A stretch of DNA of 50,244 nucleotides from Bacteroidota bacterium (GTDB lineage: Bacteria > Bacteroidota > Bacteroidia > NS11-12g > UBA9320), in contig JAHEGS010000012.1 in assembly GCA_024645005.1 (NCBI GenBank), forward strand, positions 11,321-61,564. Reading direction: 5' to 3'. Positions 33,713 through 43,397 of the stretch are shown in pieces. The notes below the pieces were generated by a model. It did no database searches. It saw only the letters and a program-made list of their open reading frames with translations, and was not told the DNA's origin. A program made the translations under genes and the position numbers. Each line of letters starts with the position of its first letter. Positions within the stretch are counted from its first letter, which is position 1.

Positions 33713-35923
33713 GTGAAAAACGAAAATTTATCTGAAAATAAAGAAATTGTAAATAAGTATCGTCAGCTACTGAGAGTATCTAAGTGGTCAAGAGAAAAGG
33801 GTGATGTAATAATTATTCGAAAAGCATTTGAAATGGCCATGGAATCTCATAGTCAAATGCGAAGAAAATCTGGCGAACCATACATCTATCATCCAATAGC
33901 TGTAGCCAGAATTGCAGCTGAGGAAATAGGACTTGGCACTACATCCATTGTATGTGCTCTTTTACACGATGTAGTTGAAGATACAGATGTAACTTTAGAT
34001 GATATCCGAGAGGAATTTGGTGATAAAGAAGCAAATATCATTGATGGTCTAACCAAAATATCAGGTGTTTACGATACACATTCTCCGCAAGCTGAAAATT
34101 TCAGAAAAATGCTTTTGACCATGGCAAATGATGTTCGTGTAATTCTCATTAAATTGTGTGATCGACTACACAATATGAGAACACTAGAGCACATGAGTGA
34201 TAAGGGTCAACTCAAAATAGCATCTGAAACTAACTTTATATATGCACCATTAGCACACCGACTTGGTCTATATGCCATTAAAACTGAACTAGAAGACTTA
34301 TCATTAAAATACACTCAACCTGCTCTTTATCAGGACTTAAAGCATCAATTGAATGCTACTAAAGAGCAAAGAAACAGGTACATACGATCATTCATAAAAC
34401 CCATAAAAGTTGAATTAGAAGAGCTTGGCGTAAATTATGAAATAAAAGGAAGACCGAAATCCATATACAGTATCTATTCCAAAATGATCTCAAAAAAATT
34501 GGAGTTTGAGGATGTTTACGACTTATTTGCTATTCGAGTCATTTTAGATAGTGAACCAGAAGATGAAAAAATGGATTGCTGGAATGTTTACTCAATTATT
34601 ACAGGTATTTTTAAACCCAACCCTGAACGATTAAGAGATTGGATTAGCATACCCAAAAGTAATGGTTATGAGAGTTTACACACAACTGTTATGGGACCAA
34701 AAGGACAATGGGTTGAAGTCCAAATTCGAAGCAAAAGAATGGATGCTATTGCTGAGAAAGGATATGCTGCTCACTGGAAATATAAACAACACAAAAACAC
34801 TCAGGAATCAAGTAATAGTCTAGATAATTGGTTAAAGCAAATTAGAGAAATCATCGAAAATCAAGAAAGTAATGCACTCGATTTTTTGGATGAATTCAAA
34901 ATGAATTTATATGCTAAAGAAGTTTTTGCATTTACACCTAAGGGGCTCCTCAAAAAACTTCCTAAAGGTTCTACCTCTCTTGATTTTGCATTTGATATTC
35001 ACACCGAAGTTGGAGCAAAATGTCTAGGTGCTAAAGTCAATGGAAAATTGGTGCCCTTAAGTTATGAAATTCAGAATGGTGATCAAGTTGAAATACTCAC
35101 ATCTGCAAAACAGAAACCCAATAAAGACTGGTTAAGTTTTGTAAAAACATCCAAGGCAAAAAACAAAATCAAACAAAGCCTTAAAGACGAGAAAAGAGCA
35201 GTTGCCTCAATTGGTAAAGAATCCCTTTCTCGAAAAATGAAAAATTCTGGTTTTGAATACACTACACAAAACTTAAATAAGCTAGTAAGGTTTTTTGATG
35301 TAGATGACGAACTTGAATTAAATTATAAAATTGGTTCTGGAACACTTGATAAGGAAAAAATAAAACTCCACGATATTTTAATCGAAACAAAATCGGTACA
35401 TAAACCTGGAACAGATCGTCGAGAAACTAAAACTGAAAAAACAAATCCCTCTAAAGAACTCATTATTGGCGATGCATCCATTAATTTTGATTATGTATTA
35501 GCTGCTTGTTGCAACCCAATACCTGGCGATCAAGTTGTTGGATTTATAACGGTAGGTGGAGAGGTAAAAATACATCAGACCAATTGCAAAAATGCTCAAA
35601 ACCTGATGTCAAAATATGGATATCGCATCATTAAAGCTCGATGGGCTGATCAAGCAATCTCTACTGAATATTTTGAAGCAACCATTGAAATTACTGGAAT
35701 TGATTCATTAGGTCTCGTAAGTAAAGTTACTGACATTATTTCCAAACAGTTGAAAGTAAACATGAAATCCATCAGTTTTGAATCATTGGATGGGACATTT
35801 GTTGGTAAATTAAAATTAAATGTGTCTGACAAACATCACTTGGAACAACTTATGAGTGAGTTAAGTGGTATAGACCAATATATAAAAGTAAACAGAGTAG
35901 CCTTAGAACACGATACTAACTAG
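33713..35923 (+). CDS. Bifunctional (p)ppGpp synthetase/hydrolase, RelA/SpoT family
   Basis: The 736-residue long RSH protein has all domains: the HD hydrolase (about residues 45-160; YHPIAVARIAAEE and LLHDVVEDTDVTLDDI, with intact HDxxED), the synthetase (about 235-350; GRPKSIYSIYSKM, PKSNGYESLHTTVMGPKGQW), TGS (about 395-455; VFAFTPKGLLKKLPKGSTSL), the conserved-cysteine region (ACCNPIPGDQVVGFIT) and ACT (about 660-736). An intact hydrolase site means it can both make and degrade the alarmone. The start is GTG at 33713. It heads a tight operon with fur four bases on, an order conserved across Bacteroidota. Confidence 0.96.
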   Translation: MKNENLSENKEIVNKYRQLLRVSKWSREKGDVIIIRKAFEMAMESHSQMRRKSGEPYIYHPIAVARIAAEEIGLGTTSIVCALLHDVVEDTDVTLDDIREEFGDKEANIIDGLTKISGVYDTHSPQAENFRKMLLTMANDVRVILIKLCDRLHNMRTLEHMSDKGQLKIASETNFIYAPLAHRLGLYAIKTELEDLSLKYTQPALYQDLKHQLNATKEQRNRYIRSFIKPIKVELEELGVNYEIKGRPKSIYSIYSKMISKKLEFEDVYDLFAIRVILDSEPEDEKMDCWNVYSIITGIFKPNPERLRDWISIPKSNGYESLHTTVMGPKGQWVEVQIRSKRMDAIAEKGYAAHWKYKQHKNTQESSNSLDNWLKQIREIIENQESNALDFLDEFKMNLYAKEVFAFTPKGLLKKLPKGSTSLDFAFDIHTEVGAKCLGAKVNGKLVPLSYEIQNGDQVEILTSAKQKPNKDWLSFVKTSKAKNKIKQSLKDEKRAVASIGKESLSRKMKNSGFEYTTQNLNKLVRFFDVDDELELNYKIGSGTLDKEKIKLHDILIETKSVHKPGTDRRETKTEKTNPSKELIIGDASINFDYVLAACCNPIPGDQVVGFITVGGEVKIHQTNCKNAQNLMSKYGYRIIKARWADQAISTEYFEATIEITGIDSLGLVSKVTDIISKQLKVNMKSISFESLDGTFVGKLKLNVSDKHHLEQLMSELSGIDQYIKVNRVALEHDTN

Positions 35924-35927
35924 AGAA

Positions 35928-36425
35928 ATGGAAGATTTAGAAACCATAAAAGAGGATGTAAAACAACTCTTTACAGCCTATTTAGAGAAAAAAGGGCAGC
36001 GTAGAACCCCTGAACGTTATGCAATTCTTGATGAAATTTATAGCAATAAAAAACATTTTGATGTAGATACGCTATACGTCCAAATGAAAAATAGAAATTA
36101 TCATGTAAGCAGAGCTACAGTATATAATACACTTGATCTTTTACAAGAATGTAGTCTAGTAATCAAACACCAATTTGGACAAAATATGGCCCAGTTTGAA
36201 CAAGCTTATGGATACAAACAACACGATCACATCATTTGTAATACATGTAGTAAAGTGATGGAATTTTGTGACCCTCGTATTCAGCAAATAACTACTAAAA
36301 TGGCTGAGTTACTCAATTTTGAAGTTTCTAGACACTCACTGAATCTATACGGAGATCCAAAAGTGGACAAACATGGACTATGTATAAACTGTGACAATCA
36401 AGTAAAAGTTGTAGATATAAAATAA
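35928..36425 (+). CDS. fur: Fur family transcriptional regulator
   Basis: This 165-residue protein has the Fur winged helix (about residues 15-90; RRTPERYAILDEIYSNKKHF and VSRATVYNTLDLLQECSLV) and a C-terminal metal-binding dimerisation domain. YKQHDHIICNTCSKVMEF supplies histidines and the first CxxC, and GLCINC near the end supplies the second CxxC for structural zinc. Whether it senses iron (Fur), peroxide (PerR) or zinc (Zur) is not clear from the residues. Its stop codon is immediately followed by the purA ATG with no spacing. Confidence 0.92.
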   Translation: MEDLETIKEDVKQLFTAYLEKKGQRRTPERYAILDEIYSNKKHFDVDTLYVQMKNRNYHVSRATVYNTLDLLQECSLVIKHQFGQNMAQFEQAYGYKQHDHIICNTCSKVMEFCDPRIQQITTKMAELLNFEVSRHSLNLYGDPKVDKHGLCINCDNQVKVVDIK

Positions 36426-37691
36426 ATGGTAGACGTATTATTAGGACTCCAGTGGGGAGATGAAGGAAAAGGTAAAATTGCAGACTACCTAACACCAAGA
36501 TATAACGTAGTCGCACGATTTCAAGGTGGTCCAAATGCGGGTCATTCACTTGAATTCAATGGGATGAAGCATGTTCTAAACACCATTCCCTCAGGAATAT
36601 TCCATGATAACTGTGTAAACATTATTGGCAATGGCGTTGTAATAGACCCAGTATTATTCATGGCAGAAATAGATCGTACAGTTGCTGCTGGTGCTGATGT
36701 TATGAAAAACTTAAGAATTTCATATAAAGCCCACATCATTATGCCAACTCACAAAATCTTGGATGCTGCAAGTGAATGGAGTAAAGGTGATAAAAAAATA
36801 GGAAGTACATTGCGTGGTATTGGGCCAACCTACCGCGAAAAGATTGGTCGTGGTGGATTACGAATTGGTGAAATATTTGCTCCCAACTTCGAACAAAATT
36901 ACCATGAAAAGAAAATGAGATCTCTCCAACTGGTTGAACAATTTGGATTTACAGACTTTGACTTAGAAAGTATGGAAGAAGAATTTTTCACGGCCGTTGA
37001 CAGACTCCGTAAATTTAAATTTGTAAATAGCGAATACCTCATCAATAAACACATCGCTAATAATGACAAAATTCTTGCCGAAGGTGCACAGGGTAGCATG
37101 CTTGATATTGATTTTGGATCATATCCATTTGTTACTTCAAGCAATACAACCGTTGGTGGCGTATCTACAGGACTTGGGATAGCACCTAAACATATTAACA
37201 AGGTAATTGGTATTTTTAAAGCCTACTGTACTCGTGTTGGTGGAGGACCATTCCCTTCTGAGCTTGACAACGAAATTGGTCAGCGAATTCGTGATGTTGG
37301 CAATGAATATGGAGCAACTACTGGCAGACCAAGAAGAACTGGATGGTTAGATTTAGTCGCCTTAAAATATGCCATTATGCTTAGTGGTGTCGACGAACTT
37401 TGTATGATGAAGGCTGACTGCTTAAGCGGTTTTGATGAAGTACTAGTTGGGACTAGTTATAAAGGTGACCTAATGGAGACCAATGAAGTTCCATTTGATT
37501 TGAATGTTGATAATTTCAAATCACAATACGAATCTCATCCTGGCTGGCACGAGGATATCACTCAGATTAAAAACCATACTGCTCTACCTCAAACATTTAA
37601 AGACTATATTCAAGCGATTGAGCAGCAGATAAACACCCCAATAAGTATCATATCCGTAGGACCCGGAAGAGATCAAACCATAAAAAAATAG
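36426..37691 (+). CDS. purA: Adenylosuccinate synthetase
   Basis: PurA joins IMP and aspartate with GTP hydrolysis in AMP synthesis. The 421-residue protein begins MVDVLLGLQWGDEGKGKIAD, the GTP-binding loop, and carries GGPNAGHSLEFNG, STLRGIGPTYREKIGRGGLR, ILAEGAQGSMLDIDFGSYPF, VTSSNTTVGGVSTGLGI, TRVGGGPFPSE and TGRPRRTGWLDLVALKYA. Length and motifs are normal. Placement behind rel fits control of purine nucleotides: ppGpp inhibits PurA in other bacteria, although co-regulation here is inference. Confidence 0.97.
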   Translation: MVDVLLGLQWGDEGKGKIADYLTPRYNVVARFQGGPNAGHSLEFNGMKHVLNTIPSGIFHDNCVNIIGNGVVIDPVLFMAEIDRTVAAGADVMKNLRISYKAHIIMPTHKILDAASEWSKGDKKIGSTLRGIGPTYREKIGRGGLRIGEIFAPNFEQNYHEKKMRSLQLVEQFGFTDFDLESMEEEFFTAVDRLRKFKFVNSEYLINKHIANNDKILAEGAQGSMLDIDFGSYPFVTSSNTTVGGVSTGLGIAPKHINKVIGIFKAYCTRVGGGPFPSELDNEIGQRIRDVGNEYGATTGRPRRTGWLDLVALKYAIMLSGVDELCMMKADCLSGFDEVLVGTSYKGDLMETNEVPFDLNVDNFKSQYESHPGWHEDITQIKNHTALPQTFKDYIQAIEQQINTPISIISVGPGRDQTIKK

Positions 37692-37692
37692 T

Positions 37693-38568
37693 ATGAACGC
37701 ATTTATTTTTCCTGGACAAGGAGCCCAGTTTGTTGGAATGGGGCAAGAACTATACAATTCTAATAACGATGCCAAAATTCTTTTTGACAAAGCCAATGAA
37801 ATATTGGGATTTGAAATTACAAAGGAAATGTTTGAAGGAACAGCCGAGGGTTTAAAACAAACCAAAATTACTCAGCCTTCCGTATTTCTTCATTCCGTTA
37901 TTTTAGCCAAAACACTACCCCATTTCAAACCCGATATGGTTGCTGGTCACAGCTTGGGTGAATTATCCGCTCTTGTAGCTAATGAGACATTAAACTTTGA
38001 GGATGGCCTCAAGCTTGTTGCTGTAAGAGCACAAGCAATGCAAAAAGCATGTGAAATAAATCCAAGTACGATGGCTGCAATCATTGGTTTGGAGGATTCC
38101 ATAATTGAAGAAGTTTGTAACAGTATCGATGAAATTGTTGTTGCAGCAAACTATAATTGCCCTGGACAACTAGTGATATCTGGAAGTAACTCTGGCATCG
38201 ATAAGGCATGTAAAATGCTCACAGAAAAAGGTGCACGAAGAGCGTTAAAACTCCCTGTTGGTGGAGCTTTTCACTCACCACTCATGGAACCTGCAAGAGA
38301 AGAATTAGCTGAAGCTATCGAAGCTACTGTTTTTAACACCCCCACTTGTCCAATCTATCAAAACGTGAGCACAAAAGCTGAGACAGATATTCAACGAATT
38401 AAAGAAAATTTAATTGCTCAATTAACTGCTCCTGTAAAATGGACTCAATCTGTTGAAAATATGATAGCTACAGGTGCTACTAAATTTACCGAAGTTGGTC
38501 CTGGGAAAGCTCTGCAAGGAATGTTGATTAAGATTAACAAAGAAGTAGAACGAGCAGGAATTAGCTAA
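37693..38568 (+). CDS. fabD: Malonyl-CoA:ACP transacylase
   Basis: FabD loads malonyl groups on acyl carrier protein for fatty-acid synthesis. The 291-residue protein starts MNAFIFPGQGAQFVGMGQEL and has the nucleophile serine in MVAGHSLGELSALVANE (near residue 88), the arginine in VAVRAQAMQKACE, and the catalytic His in LPVGGAFHSPLMEPARE (near residue 196). It follows purA after one base and is the last gene of the operon. Two inverted repeats follow it before the glucan locus. Confidence 0.95.
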   Translation: MNAFIFPGQGAQFVGMGQELYNSNNDAKILFDKANEILGFEITKEMFEGTAEGLKQTKITQPSVFLHSVILAKTLPHFKPDMVAGHSLGELSALVANETLNFEDGLKLVAVRAQAMQKACEINPSTMAAIIGLEDSIIEEVCNSIDEIVVAANYNCPGQLVISGSNSGIDKACKMLTEKGARRALKLPVGGAFHSPLMEPAREELAEAIEATVFNTPTCPIYQNVSTKAETDIQRIKENLIAQLTAPVKWTQSVENMIATGATKFTEVGPGKALQGMLIKINKEVERAGIS

Positions 38569-38578
38569 CGCTCTCATC

Positions 38579-38613
38579 TAATATTGTAAATAACTACGTT
38601 ACTTACAATATTA
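38579..38613. terminator. Long AT-rich hairpin after fabD (possible terminator)
   Basis: A perfect 11-bp inverted repeat, TAATATTGTAA (38579-38589) and TTACAATATTA (38603-38613), extends inward past one mismatch with TAAC/GTTA to a three-base loop. There is no T-run directly after it, so it is not a textbook intrinsic terminator. It could still stop transcription or protect the 3' end of the rel-fur-purA-fabD mRNA. Confidence 0.45.
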
Positions 38614-38647
38614 CACAAGTATGAAATTACAATCACTAGCCTATTAC

Positions 38648-38668
38648 ATGACAAATGTAAATTGTCAT
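38648..38668. repeat. Inverted repeat ATGACAA-N7-TTGTCAT upstream of susC
   Basis: Exact 7-base arms lie at 38648-38654 and 38662-38668. Read as a hairpin it is followed on the plus strand by TTATTTTTT and could be a second terminator for fabD. Read as DNA it looks like a dimeric regulator site about 110 bases before the predicted susC transcription start. Confidence 0.4.
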
Positions 38669-38735
38669 TTATTTTTTGCTGAATTTATTGATTAATTTAA
38701 CGCATAAACGTTAGACAAATTAAAAAGTAACATTG

Positions 38736-38758
38736 CTTATAGTTTTTTTTACTATAAG
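38736..38758. promoter_or_regulatory. Predicted operator O1 of the glucan locus, susC side
   Basis: Perfect 8-base arms CTTATAGT (38736-38743) and ACTATAAG (38751-38758) flank seven T. The same element with one arm mismatch lies before the Nudix regulator gene at the far end of the locus (50113-50137), with the same spacer length. The site ends seven bases before the -7 box and so covers the -33 region, where a bound repressor would exclude RNA polymerase. Confidence 0.7.
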
Positions 38759-38765
38759 TTATTTA

Positions 38766-38773
38766 TATATTCG
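38766..38773 (+). promoter_or_regulatory. Predicted -7 element of susC
   Basis: TATATTCG fits TAnnTTYG and is followed by C. The implied start of transcription is about 15 bases before the ATG at 38795. The -33 region is occupied by the operator and shows no clear TTG at the right distance. Confidence 0.4.
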
Positions 38774-38794
38774 CCACTGTAACTAAAATTTTTT

Positions 38795-41700
38795 ATGTTA
38801 AACAGAAGTTTAAATCTAATAATAGCAACCTCTTTATCTCTATTTTCTTTTGGGCAAACTGGAAGTGTATCAGGAGTTGTATCTGACAGTTTGGGTCAGA
38901 GAATCATGGGTGCAGCAATCGTTGTTAAAGGGACCAATTCAGGAAGCATCACCGATGAGAATGGAAATTACAGAATTGCGAATGTTGACCTTACAAATGC
39001 TACCTTGGTAGCCTCTTATTCGGGTTACAAAACCAAAACAATTAAAGTTAAAGGTCGCAAAACAATTAATATTATGCTATCTGATGCATCTCTTGGTCTA
39101 GGTCAAGTCATGGTTGTGGGATACGGTACTGCTACAAAAAAAGAATTTACTGGAGCCAGTGCTAATGTAATTGGAGAAGATCTGCAACGTTTAAATATTC
39201 CAAGAATAGACCAAGCACTGCAAGGTCAAGTATCTGGGGTAAATATCAATACTAATTCAGGATCACCAGGAGGTTCATCGAGTATTCGAATTCGTGGTCT
39301 TTCTACATTTGGCGATAACGATCCATTAATTCTTGTAGATGGTGTTGTCTATGATTCTGAAGGATTAAACGCTCTTAACCCCAACGATATTGAATCAGTC
39401 AATGTATTAAAAGATGCAACCGCAGGAATCTATGGTGTAAGGGCAGCCAATGGTGTTATCTTAATAGAAACGAAAAAAGGAAGAAGAAATGTCAAGCCCA
39501 AAATTGAACTGAGTGCATACACAGGTGTTCAACAAGCCACAAAAAAATTAAATGTTCTAAATGCAAGAGAATATGCTGTTCTAAAGAACGAGATGTTTGC
39601 AAATGGTAATAATCCTCTTCCCTTTGCTAATACAAACCTTGGTGAAGGTACAGATTGGCAAGATGCTGTTTTTCAGGATGCCCAAGTCCAGAACTATAAC
39701 GTAACAGTCACTGGTGGAACTGAAAAAACAACTTACTCTATTGGTGGAAGTTATTTTTCTCAAGATGGAATTGTTGGTCTAGATAAGTCAAACTTTACTC
39801 GTTTTAATGGTCGTGTAAACTTAAATACAGAGATGAGTGATAGGCTTAGACTTTCAAGTGTATTTTTATACACCAATGAAGAACGACAAGCTCTACCTGA
39901 AAATGGAATAGGTTCAGTTCTTTACAACACAATTAATGCCTTCCCAACAGATCCTATCAAAGACGGAAATGGAGAATTTACTTATTTAGAAGAAGTAAGT
40001 GATATTATCAACCCCATTGCCCAAATGCAAAACACCTATAATACTTCTTGGGTAGATAAATTAGTAGGAAAAGAAGAGATCGCCTTTGACATCACAGATA
40101 ACCTAACTTTTACTAATAGATTCAATTACAACTACGCTGTAGTTGATAATAAGATATTCTCCCCTCTTGTATGGTATGGACCTGGGAAAGCTCAAAATAC
40201 AGCAATCAATGCTGATTTAGATCCAACATTAGTTGAGATTGCACCTGGAAGTACCATTGAACGTGGTGCTAGTGTCTACGAGGGTAGGTCAACATATAGT
40301 GATGTTAACTTTGAGAGTTTTATAAACCACGATACGAAATTTAATGAAATTCATACCCTAAAAACAACTGCAGGTGTATCTATATTCAGTAGAAACGGAA
40401 AAGGACTTGGAGGAACTGCTTATAATATTCCAAATAATTCTGTGGATTACGCAGACATTTCAGCAAATCTTGCACCAGGTGGTTTTCTTAATAATACAAA
40501 CTCGTTTCAATTTCAAGAACGATTAGTATCGGCATTCGTTCGAGCACAATATAAATATGGCACAAAATACAACGGTTCACTAATCGTAAGACGAGATGGA
40601 TCTTCAAAATTTGGACCCAACAATCGATTTGGTTTCTTTCCTACGGTCTCTGGTTCATGGTTATTATCAGAAGAAGATTTTTATAATATAGACCGAATTA
40701 AGTTCTTCAAACTCCGATTAAGTTATGGAGTCAGTGGAAATGACCAGATTGCCAACTTTGCATATCGAGGTCTACTTAATGGTGAGGGTGTATATGTATT
40801 TGATGACATCATCACAACAGGTGCTGCTATTGGTAGAGCTGCCAACCCTGACTTAAAATGGGAAACTACCCGCCAGTTCAACGTTGGTGCAGATTTAAAA
40901 ATTCTTCACACATTTGATTTGACACTTAATTACTTTATCAAAAACACAAAAGATTTATTGTTTCAACCTGACGTATCAGGTGTACTTGGAACGGCAGGAG
41001 CAGGTAGCTACCCTCCAATTATTAATGCTGGAGATGTATCTAACAAGGGATTAGAAATTGAGCTGGGATATGCTATGAAACCAGGTAAAAAGTTCAACCT
41101 AAGTACAAATATCAATGCAACATTTATTAAAAATGAAGTAGTCAAAATCCCAACCGGTATTGACTTCCTCCCTGGTGCATCATTTGGAGTTGGCGGTAAC
41201 ATTGCCACACGTTTTGAGCGAGGATTTCCAATCGGATATTTTATCGGTTATGAAACTGATGGAATATTCCAAACCCAAGAAGAAATCGACAATTCACCCG
41301 TAACACAGGAAGGGGCTGTTCCAGGAGATTTAAGATTTGTTGATCAAGATGGTGATGGAAAAATCAACTTTAATGACGATTCTGATAAGACAATGATTGG
41401 CACTCCAATTCCTAAAGTAACCATCGGATATAATATAAATATCAGCTACGAAGGATTTGATTTATCCGGAAATTTCTTTGCTGCTCTAGGACAAGATATT
41501 GTTCGTAACTATGAACGTCAACAGCCTTTTGCTAACCAACTCAACTACAACATAGATCGTTGGACTGGAGAAAACACAACTAATGTAAATCCTAGACTAA
41601 CAACCGAATTAAACAGAAATACTATTTTCTCAGACTATTTTGTGGAGGACGGATCATTTTTGAGACTGAAGAACCTTCAAGTTGGATATACATTCAACCC

Positions 41701-41893
41701 AAAACTTACTCAACGGGTAAATATCAATTCAACTCGAATTTACGTTGCAGCAAATAACTTGTTGACTTTAACTCGATATAGAGGTTATGATCCAGATATT
41801 GGATCTGCTGGTGGCCCATTAGCATCAGGTATAGATTATGGCTTCTACCCTCAAGCAAGAACAATTATGGCAGGTATTTCCCTTAAATTTTAA
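38795..41893 (+). CDS. SusC-like TonB-linked outer-membrane receptor
   Basis: The 1032-residue protein has a signal peptide, an N-terminal carboxypeptidase-regulatory-like domain (about residues 24-95; GSVSGVVSDSLGQRIMGAAI, GSITDENGNYRI), and a TonB-box-like MVVGYGTATKKEFTGA near residue 107. A plug follows (ALQGQVSGVNINTNSGSPGG, IRIRGLSTF, PLILVDGVVYD), then a barrel ending in a strand with terminal Phe (AGISLKF). It imports oligosaccharides with SusD, powered by TonB. It lacks the extra N-terminal STN domain, so it is not coupled to an anti-sigma factor, in agreement with control by a separate regulator. It begins the plus-strand operon. Confidence 0.95.
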   Translation: MLNRSLNLIIATSLSLFSFGQTGSVSGVVSDSLGQRIMGAAIVVKGTNSGSITDENGNYRIANVDLTNATLVASYSGYKTKTIKVKGRKTINIMLSDASLGLGQVMVVGYGTATKKEFTGASANVIGEDLQRLNIPRIDQALQGQVSGVNINTNSGSPGGSSSIRIRGLSTFGDNDPLILVDGVVYDSEGLNALNPNDIESVNVLKDATAGIYGVRAANGVILIETKKGRRNVKPKIELSAYTGVQQATKKLNVLNAREYAVLKNEMFANGNNPLPFANTNLGEGTDWQDAVFQDAQVQNYNVTVTGGTEKTTYSIGGSYFSQDGIVGLDKSNFTRFNGRVNLNTEMSDRLRLSSVFLYTNEERQALPENGIGSVLYNTINAFPTDPIKDGNGEFTYLEEVSDIINPIAQMQNTYNTSWVDKLVGKEEIAFDITDNLTFTNRFNYNYAVVDNKIFSPLVWYGPGKAQNTAINADLDPTLVEIAPGSTIERGASVYEGRSTYSDVNFESFINHDTKFNEIHTLKTTAGVSIFSRNGKGLGGTAYNIPNNSVDYADISANLAPGGFLNNTNSFQFQERLVSAFVRAQYKYGTKYNGSLIVRRDGSSKFGPNNRFGFFPTVSGSWLLSEEDFYNIDRIKFFKLRLSYGVSGNDQIANFAYRGLLNGEGVYVFDDIITTGAAIGRAANPDLKWETTRQFNVGADLKILHTFDLTLNYFIKNTKDLLFQPDVSGVLGTAGAGSYPPIINAGDVSNKGLEIELGYAMKPGKKFNLSTNINATFIKNEVVKIPTGIDFLPGASFGVGGNIATRFERGFPIGYFIGYETDGIFQTQEEIDNSPVTQEGAVPGDLRFVDQDGDGKINFNDDSDKTMIGTPIPKVTIGYNINISYEGFDLSGNFFAALGQDIVRNYERQQPFANQLNYNIDRWTGENTTNVNPRLTTELNRNTIFSDYFVEDGSFLRLKNLQVGYTFNPKLTQRVNINSTRIYVAANNLLTLTRYRGYDPDIGSAGGPLASGIDYGFYPQARTIMAGISLKF

Positions 41894-41904
41894 AATTGAC
41901 ACCC

Positions 41905-43383
41905 ATGACAAAAAAAATAACAACAATCATCTTTATGCTTCTCATTTTACCTTCGATGTTTAGCTGTAAGAAATTTTTAGATATTGATCCTCTGTACACA
42001 CAAGATGCAGAAAATTTCTTTGAGACTCCCAATGATTATCAAAGAGCATTAACTGGAGCATATGATTTACTTCAATCTTCATTTATGACTGTTTGGGTTG
42101 GAGAAATTGCTTCTGACAACTCCATTGCAGGTGGTGAAAGTGTGAATGATACGGAAGGACTTCATGAAATTGAAGCCATGAGTCACGATGCGGTAAATAA
42201 TGAACTTAGAAGTATATTTCGATGGAATTATGCTGGAGTTACTCGAGCAAACTACTTGCTTGAAAACAAGGATAAAATCGATTTTGAAGGAAAGGATAAG
42301 ATTATTGCAGAAGCTACATTTTTAAGAGCTTACTACTATTTTGAATTGGTTAAATACTTTGGAGATGTTCCCTTGGTTATTGATAAAAGATTAGGTGCTG
42401 ATGAAGTAACTAAAGTTGATAGAACTCCAAGAAGTGAAGTTTTTGCACAAATCGAACAAGATCTCAGTTTTGCAGCTTCCATTTTGGATTGGAATGACCC
42501 TACAAAAGGAAGAATTACAAAGGGAGCATGTTTGAGTCTATTAGGGAAAGCATACTTGTATCAAGATAAATTTGATCAAGCTGCCTCAACTTTTGATGAA
42601 GTAATCAACCAAAATAGATATGCATTAATTAGTGATTACACCGATTTATTCAAAGTAAATAATGAAGGACATTCAGAAGCTGTTTTTGATGTTCAATATT
42701 CTGGAGCAGAAGGTGGTGGATATGGATGTCTCATATGCTTAGAAGGAAATGCTGCTCCTGGTTTTCAGGGAATACGCCAATATAATGGTCCAGTTTATGG
42801 TGATGGTAATAGCTATAATCTTCCAACTCAAGATTTATATGATGCCTTTGATGCAACTGACATTCGCAGAGATGCTACAGTCTTAGATATTGATGCGTTT
42901 ATCGCAAAGCAACCTAACTCGTCTGAAATCACCTATGCTATTGGAGGTGGAGGTCACACAGGATATTACAACAACAAATACATCAAAAGGCAAGGAGAAA
43001 TAGGCTTGCCTGACAACGATTTGACTAGCCCTGTAAATTACCTTGTAATCCGATATGCTGATGTACTTCTAATGGCTGCTGAAGCCCATAATAGATCAAC
43101 AACTCCAGACGATTCAAAAGCTCAAGGATATCTTAACCAAGTGAGGAATCGAGTAAATATGTCTCCAGTCAACTCATCAGGTAATGCCCTAACTGAAGCT
43201 ATTTGGGCTGAAAGAAGACTAGAACTTTCAGGAGAAGGCCACCGATTTTTCGATCTTGTCAGAACAGCTAAAGCTGCAGATGAAATCAATGGATTTGTAC
43301 CCGGTAAACACGAATTATTCCCAATTCCTCAAGTTGAAATCGATTTAGCAGGAGGAAATTGGTCACAAAATAACAACTACTAA
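41905..43383 (+). CDS. SusD-like glycan-binding lipoprotein
   Basis: From the ATG at 41905 (a TTG nine bases earlier is less likely) this 492-residue protein has a lipoprotein signal (lipobox MFSCK), the RagB/SusD N-terminal region with TPR-like helices (FFETPNDYQRALTGAYDLLQ, EATFLRAYYYFELVKYFGDV), and the C-terminal SusD domain (YLVIRYADVLLMAAEAHNRS, AIWAERRLELSGEGHRFFDL, KHELFPIPQVEIDL). SusD forms the lid over the SusC pore and binds the polysaccharide. It lies 11 bases after susC. Confidence 0.95.
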   Translation: MTKKITTIIFMLLILPSMFSCKKFLDIDPLYTQDAENFFETPNDYQRALTGAYDLLQSSFMTVWVGEIASDNSIAGGESVNDTEGLHEIEAMSHDAVNNELRSIFRWNYAGVTRANYLLENKDKIDFEGKDKIIAEATFLRAYYYFELVKYFGDVPLVIDKRLGADEVTKVDRTPRSEVFAQIEQDLSFAASILDWNDPTKGRITKGACLSLLGKAYLYQDKFDQAASTFDEVINQNRYALISDYTDLFKVNNEGHSEAVFDVQYSGAEGGGYGCLICLEGNAAPGFQGIRQYNGPVYGDGNSYNLPTQDLYDAFDATDIRRDATVLDIDAFIAKQPNSSEITYAIGGGGHTGYYNNKYIKRQGEIGLPDNDLTSPVNYLVIRYADVLLMAAEAHNRSTTPDDSKAQGYLNQVRNRVNMSPVNSSGNALTEAIWAERRLELSGEGHRFFDLVRTAKAADEINGFVPGKHELFPIPQVEIDLAGGNWSQNNNY

Positions 43384-43397
43384 AAAGACATTTACAC

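Noticed and set aside
36426-37691. Idea that fur-purA is a fused or frameshifted single gene because stop and start are adjacent (TAA ATG)
   Set aside because: Both proteins are complete with full family N- and C-termini. Zero-gap junctions are normal in this operon.
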